Origin: Marinirhabdus sp963793275
GTDB lineage: Bacteria; Bacteroidota; Bacteroidia; Flavobacteriales; Flavobacteriaceae
Length of the DNA: 64,000 nt
Direction: 5' to 3'
NCBI GenBank assembly: GCA_963793275.1
Contig: CAWBZL010000003.1
Location: 186,001-250,000, forward strand
Positions within the stretch are counted from its first letter, which is position 1. Every line of letters starts with the position of its first letter. Under the pieces are notes generated by a model. The model saw only the letters and a program-made list of their open reading frames with translations, was not told the origin of the DNA and searched no databases. Below are positions 61,699 to 64,000 of the stretch, one piece after another. Made by a program: the position numbers and the translations under genes.

Positions 61699-62124
61699 TT
61701 AGGATGCAAAAAGTTGGTCTATATTTTTAAAGGCTTTAAATTCCAGTGCGTTTCCAGAAGGATCTTTAAAAAACATGGTGGCCTGCTCGCCAGTTTTTCC
61801 CTCAAACCGAATATAAGGTTCTATGATAAAGGTGATCCCCTTTTCCTGTAAACGTTTTGAAAATTCTTCAAAATCCTCCATCGTAAGCACAATCCCAAAA
61901 TGCGGTATGGGTACATCTTTTCCATCTACAGGGTTGCTGTTTCCAATTGTTTCTGGAGACGGTTCTTTTATATGAAGTACCAGCTGATGCCCAAAAAAGT
62001 TGAAATCTACCCAATGATCGCTGCTTCTGCCTTCTTCACATCCCAGAGTTTCTCTGTAAAAAGTGCGGCTGGGTTCTAAGTTGTCCACAGGAATGGCAAG
62101 GTGGAAAGGTTGTAGTTTTGGCAT
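61699..62124 (-). CDS. VOC-family (glyoxalase-like) protein
   Basis: 141 residues with the beta-alpha-beta-beta-beta fold of the vicinal oxygen chelate family (FHLAIPVDNLEPSRTFYRET, HWVDFNFFGHQLVLHI, MFFKDPSGNALEFKAFK). The metal ligand positions (His3-like, His in HLVLH region, Glu in NALEFKA) are present, so a dioxygenase or lyase activity is possible. It is 3 bp upstream of the AI-2E transporter gene. Confidence 0.9.
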   Translation of the reverse strand: MPKLQPFHLAIPVDNLEPSRTFYRETLGCEEGRSSDHWVDFNFFGHQLVLHIKEPSPETIGNSNPVDGKDVPIPHFGIVLTMEDFEEFSKRLQEKGITFIIEPYIRFEGKTGEQATMFFKDPSGNALEFKAFKNIDQLFAS

Positions 62125-62127
62125 ATT

Positions 62128-62367
62128 TTAATTATTTCTTAATGCATTAATGAGTTGGTCTTTGTTCATTTTGGAACGTCCGTCAATCCCTACATTTTTG
62201 GCCTGTTCGTAGAGTTCATCTTTGGTCCATTGCTCGTAAGGACTCGCATTACCACCTTTTTTTCCTGCATTTGGAGTGTTGGCGATTCGGGCAGCTTTTT
62301 CCTGGCTATATCCTTTGTCGCGTAGTGCTTCGTATTGGTCTTCGTTTTTAATGCTGGGTCTGTCCAT
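62128..62367 (-). CDS. Small protein with DUF7218-like and Rho-N-like parts
   Basis: 79 residues. The first half (RDKGYSQEKAARIANTPNAG) is like DUF7218, the second half (YEQWTKDELYEQAKNVGIDG, KMNKDQLINALRNN) resembles the Rho termination-factor N-terminal helix bundle. It may bind nucleic acid. It lies 3 bp upstream of the VOC gene on the same strand, probably in one operon with it and the transporter. Confidence 0.78.
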   Translation of the reverse strand: MDRPSIKNEDQYEALRDKGYSQEKAARIANTPNAGKKGGNASPYEQWTKDELYEQAKNVGIDGRSKMNKDQLINALRNN

Positions 62368-62379
62368 AATATTTGTTTT

Positions 62380-62565
62380 TTAGACTTCGTCTGTGTCCTT
62401 TTTTCGTTTAAGGATGCCAATTCCTGCAAAAAAGAAAACAATCCCAAGAATTGCCAATGCCCAGGGGCTTATACCTGTGCTCATACTTCCAAATATTCCT
62501 AAGATCCCCATTACGAGACCTATAGCACCTAATAAAGTGAGAATTAATCCTAAAATTTTAATCAT
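62380..62565 (-). CDS. Small two-helix membrane protein
   Basis: 61 residues: MIKILGLILTLLGAIGLVMG and WALAILGIVFFFAGIGILKR are hydrophobic helices around a short polar loop, with a basic C-terminal tail. The first gene of the probable unit 62565-59... to the VOC and transporter genes. No function is known. Confidence 0.72.
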   Translation of the reverse strand: MIKILGLILTLLGAIGLVMGILGIFGSMSTGISPWALAILGIVFFFAGIGILKRKKDTDEV

Positions 62566-62730
62566 AATGTTTATTTGTTGTTTAGAGAAATAAAATTAGT
62601 TTAATTATTTTTCAAATACTTCTTGCTTAACAAAAGGTTAGCAGGATAGAGAAAAATATATATTAATAATACATGTATAATTTGTTGTATCTGTTTTTTT
62701 TTCTTTACCAGGATTTAAAAATTTCTACTT

Positions 62731-64000
62731 ATGAAAAATTACTACACTACATTGTTCGCTTTACTATGTTCGATCTCACTTTTTGCACAATGGGAGCAGG
62801 TGGGGAATGCTGTTGAAGGTGATAATAATTTTGATGAGCTTGGGAGTGCATTAGCAATAAATAGTGATGGTACAAGATATGTCGCAGCTGCATCCCTAGA
62901 TTTGATGAGCTCTACTAAAATACCTTATGTGAAAATTTTTGACTTTATGAATAATGATTGGCAACTAGTAGGTAGTGCTATTGAAGAATCCAATAATAAC
63001 GGAGGAGATGCATTTGATTTATCTGTTGATATTTCTGGAGATGGACAAAGAGTAATCATAGGTAACGATCGACACGCGAATAACGTAAATGGAAGAGCAC
63101 GACTTTTTGAAAATCAAAATGGGAGTTGGGTACAACTTGGAAACGATATTCTAGGTACAGATTTTGGAGAATTAGGCGATGATGTTGCTATTAGCAGAAA
63201 TGCAAATAGAATTATTATTGGTGAAAGAAAATTTGATAATTCTCAAGGACGAGTTCAGGTATATGAATTTGACGGAAGTAATCTAATTCAAATTGGACAG
63301 GATATAGTAGGGTTTGGAACTAATGCATTTTTTGGAGCCGCGGTTGATATAGATGATATTGGGGCGATTGTTTCAGTGGTATCGCTAAACGATAGTAATG
63401 GATTTTTGTAAATTACTTCTTATCAAGAAATTGATAATAATTGGCAAGAAATAGGAAATTCTCTCTCTATTTTAGAGGGGGTAAATGGAGCTAGAACTAA
63501 CATCTCTTTGAATGGTTCTGGAGACCGATTAGCAATTGCTAACCCAAGAGCAGATGTGAACGGACCAGATAGTGGTTTAGTACAGATTTATCAATTAATT
63601 AATGGGTCTTGGATGCAAATTGGAAATGATATTGTTGGAAACGTAGCTAATGATAATCTAGGGAATTCTATAGCATTTAATCAACAAGGAAATATTTTAG
63701 CAGTAGGAATTCCAGAAGAAAATTTTTCTGAAGGTTTTGCTAAAGTATTTGAATTTGTTAGCGATAATTGGCAGCAAATCGATAATGATATTTCAGGAAC
63801 AACCGCTGCAGCGGGATATGGAAATAATGTAGCACTAAATAGTTCGGGTAATACATTTGTTTCTGCAACTATTTCCAATAATGGTAGAGTTGAAGTCTTT
63901 AAAAACGAAAATATTCTGTCAACCAACAACTTCGAGAGTAATAGTTTTCAAATCTACCCCAACCCGGCAACATCGCAGGTAACAATTACCGGCTTAGAAG
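62731..64000 (+). pseudogene. T9SS-exported beta-propeller-like protein with in-frame stop; runs off the window
   Basis: The frame starts at ATG 62731 with signal peptide (YYTTLFALLCSISLFAQ) and contains repeated units (WEQVGNAVEGDNNFDELGSA, WQLVGSAIEESNNNGGDAFD, WVQLGNDILGTDFGELGDDV) typical of FG-GAP/propeller-type exoproteins. A TAA at 63409-63411 interrupts it, but the same frame continues without a break (SYQEIDNNWQEIGNS) to FKNENILSTNNFESNSFQIY, the start of a T9SS type A sorting domain, before the window ends. A single substitution would restore the frame. So this is either a recent pseudogene or a sequence error. Confidence 0.82.

Noticed and set aside
1..64000. tRNA, rRNA, complete insertion sequences, integrases or phage genes
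   Set aside because: None was recognised on either strand by reading; no transposase or integrase motifs appear among the proteins.

Overview
The window is an AT-rich bacterial chromosome segment from the Bacteroidota, almost certainly the family Flavobacteriaceae; the genus cannot be told. The evidence is the S5-L30-L15-SecY-IF1-L36-S13-S11-S4-RpoA-L17 gene order, promoters of the TAnnTTTG type, the lack of Shine-Dalgarno sequences, several proteins with type IX secretion (T9SS) C-terminal sorting domains, an ECF sigma/FecR/TonB-receptor set, and families such as CtlX, DUF5723, DUF4349 and DUF2652. No tRNA, rRNA, CRISPR array or insertion sequence was seen.

Layout. 1-6.2 kb: 3' half of the ribosomal protein/secY/rpoA cluster, with an internal promoter and a candidate S4 autoregulatory leader before rpsD. 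6.2-16.4 kb: a T9SS cargo protein, carA, enolase, citrate synthase, two guanidino/ureido-group enzymes (an amidinotransferase-fold hydrolase and CtlX), a vanadium-haloperoxidase-like exoenzyme and an outer-membrane barrel. 16.5-27 kb: a TPR histidine kinase/LytTR regulator pair transcribed divergently from a run of secreted proteins and lipoproteins (AbfB-like, FISUMP, two ricin-type beta-trefoil proteins, a P-domain T9SS protein, two unknowns). 27-36.4 kb: an SDR/DUF2867 protein, small membrane protein, DUF2652 protein, argS, and an ECF sigma/FecR/TonB-receptor transduction set. 36.4-45 kb: two paralogous NarL-type histidine kinases, one response regulator, a lipoprotein, and a family of small secreted proteins sharing a repeated beta-rich domain. 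45-53.9 kb: M28 peptidase, lipoproteins, a frameshifted RhlE-type helicase, DUF5723 protein and ffh. 54-54.5 kb: a small element built around a broken four-helix-bundle gene and GCCACT repeats, lying between ffh and folD. 54.5-64 kb: folD, serine hydrolase, LytS/LytTR pair, several small conserved genes, and an interrupted T9SS beta-propeller gene running off the right edge.

The most interesting pattern is regulatory. Three promoters near the LytTR pair (about 19.8, 21.5 and 22.7 kb) share a TTTCGCGAC box at exactly the same distance from the -7 box. In two of them a TTTCATTCC half-site lies 12 bp upstream, which is LytTR operator geometry. Two of these transcripts, plus a third gene at 26.15 kb, carry a conserved leader containing GCCGAAAAC. 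I infer a small LytTR-controlled exoprotein regulon. A second shared promoter block precedes two genes of the secreted family at 43.8 and 44.6 kb. The third notable item is the four-helix-bundle/GCCACT element, which looks like a repeatedly inserted, decayed, possibly mobile unit.
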